From: an uncultured Bacteroidota bacterium
GTDB lineage: Bacteria; Bacteroidota; Bacteroidia; Chitinophagales; Chitinophagaceae
Length of the DNA: 6,198 bases
Assembly: GCA_946480675.1 (NCBI GenBank)
Contig: CAMLKS010000155.1
Span: 1 to 6,198, forward strand
Direction: 5' to 3'
In this document: piece after piece, positions 5,977-6,198 of the stretch
Layout of the letters: each line of letters starts with the position of its first letter
Position numbering within the stretch: position 1 is the first letter of the stretch
Program-made: the position numbers and the translations under genes
The notes under the pieces: model-generated
What the model saw: only the letters and a program-made list of their open reading frames with translations
What the model was told of the DNA's origin: nothing
Databases searched by the model: none

Positions 5977-6198
5977 CTATATAGCGATGGCGGTATGTAT
6001 AGCATACGCATGCTTCAATGTATCTGTTACAATTTTGCGATAGCTCTTGCCGATGGGCAGTACTTTATCGCCTACATAAAAATTATAGTTCAGTACGCTA
6101 TCTACTTTATCCAGGTTCACCAGGTAAGACCTGTGTATACGCAGGAAGTTGTATTGAGCAAGTGCCGCTTCCATATTCTTCATCGTATTGAGGGCCAG
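5977..6198 (-). CDS. LytTR-domain response regulator (C-terminal part, cut by window edge)
   Basis: The frame is open to the window end, so the 73 visible residues are only the C terminus; the ATG at 6183 is internal. The sequence has the LytTR DNA-binding pattern: a short helix (LNTMKNMEAAL), then FLRIHRSYLVNLDKV with the conserved R-I-H-R-S-Y-L-V-N, a beta segment, and LPIGKSYRK near the end. LytTR domains bind DNA as response-regulator outputs, often paired with a LytS/YehU-type histidine kinase; the receiver domain, if present, is beyond the window. It lies upstream of and on the same strand as the secreted-protein gene, which might be its target; this is only contextual. Confidence 0.88.
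   Translation of the reverse strand: MALNTMKNMEAALAQYNFLRIHRSYLVNLDKVDSVLNYNFYVGDKVLPIGKSYRKIVTDTLKHAYAIHTAIAI

Noticed and set aside
1..6198. CRISPR array, tRNA or rRNA genes
   Set aside because: I found no regularly spaced direct repeats, no tRNA cloverleaf with a TTCRA arm, and no rRNA-like sequence.

Overview
The window looks like chromosomal DNA of a member of the Bacteroidota, most plausibly Chitinophagaceae-like. The evidence is a secreted protein with a type IX secretion (Por) C-terminal sorting domain, a LytTR-type regulator, starts without clear Shine-Dalgarno sites, and an invertase resembling the Bacteroides Mpi family. This placement is inferred from gene content only.

Left part (1-4110): a DNA modification/restriction locus that appears able to switch specificity by DNA inversion. 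A 5'-truncated Eco57I-like (type IIG) enzyme gene runs rightward to 2796. Tail to tail with it, on the other strand, lies a promoterless, startless second copy of the C-terminal target-recognition region (2782-3492). The copies are diverged except at two blocks that are identical as inverted repeats and in register with both reading frames: 22 bp (2109-2130 / 3451-3472) and 30 bp (2392-2421 / 3208-3237). A small serine recombinase (3508-4110) starts 35 bp beyond the outer repeat. Inversion at the outer pair would replace the whole recognition region. Inversion at the inner pair would replace only its C-terminal part. Together they could give four in-frame enzyme variants from one locus. This is the main finding.

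Middle part (4111-4998): about 890 bp with little convincing coding content. It holds two near-identical GC hairpins, short A/C-rich repeats, a doubtful 42-residue membrane peptide (4653-4781), a two-hairpin forward terminator, and a bidirectional terminator serving the leftward gene on the right.

Right part (4999-6198): two leftward genes, a secreted T9SS-sorted protein of unknown function and, upstream of it, the C-terminal end of a LytTR-domain regulator cut by the window edge. By eye this part is more GC-rich than the restriction locus, which fits the locus having been acquired horizontally.
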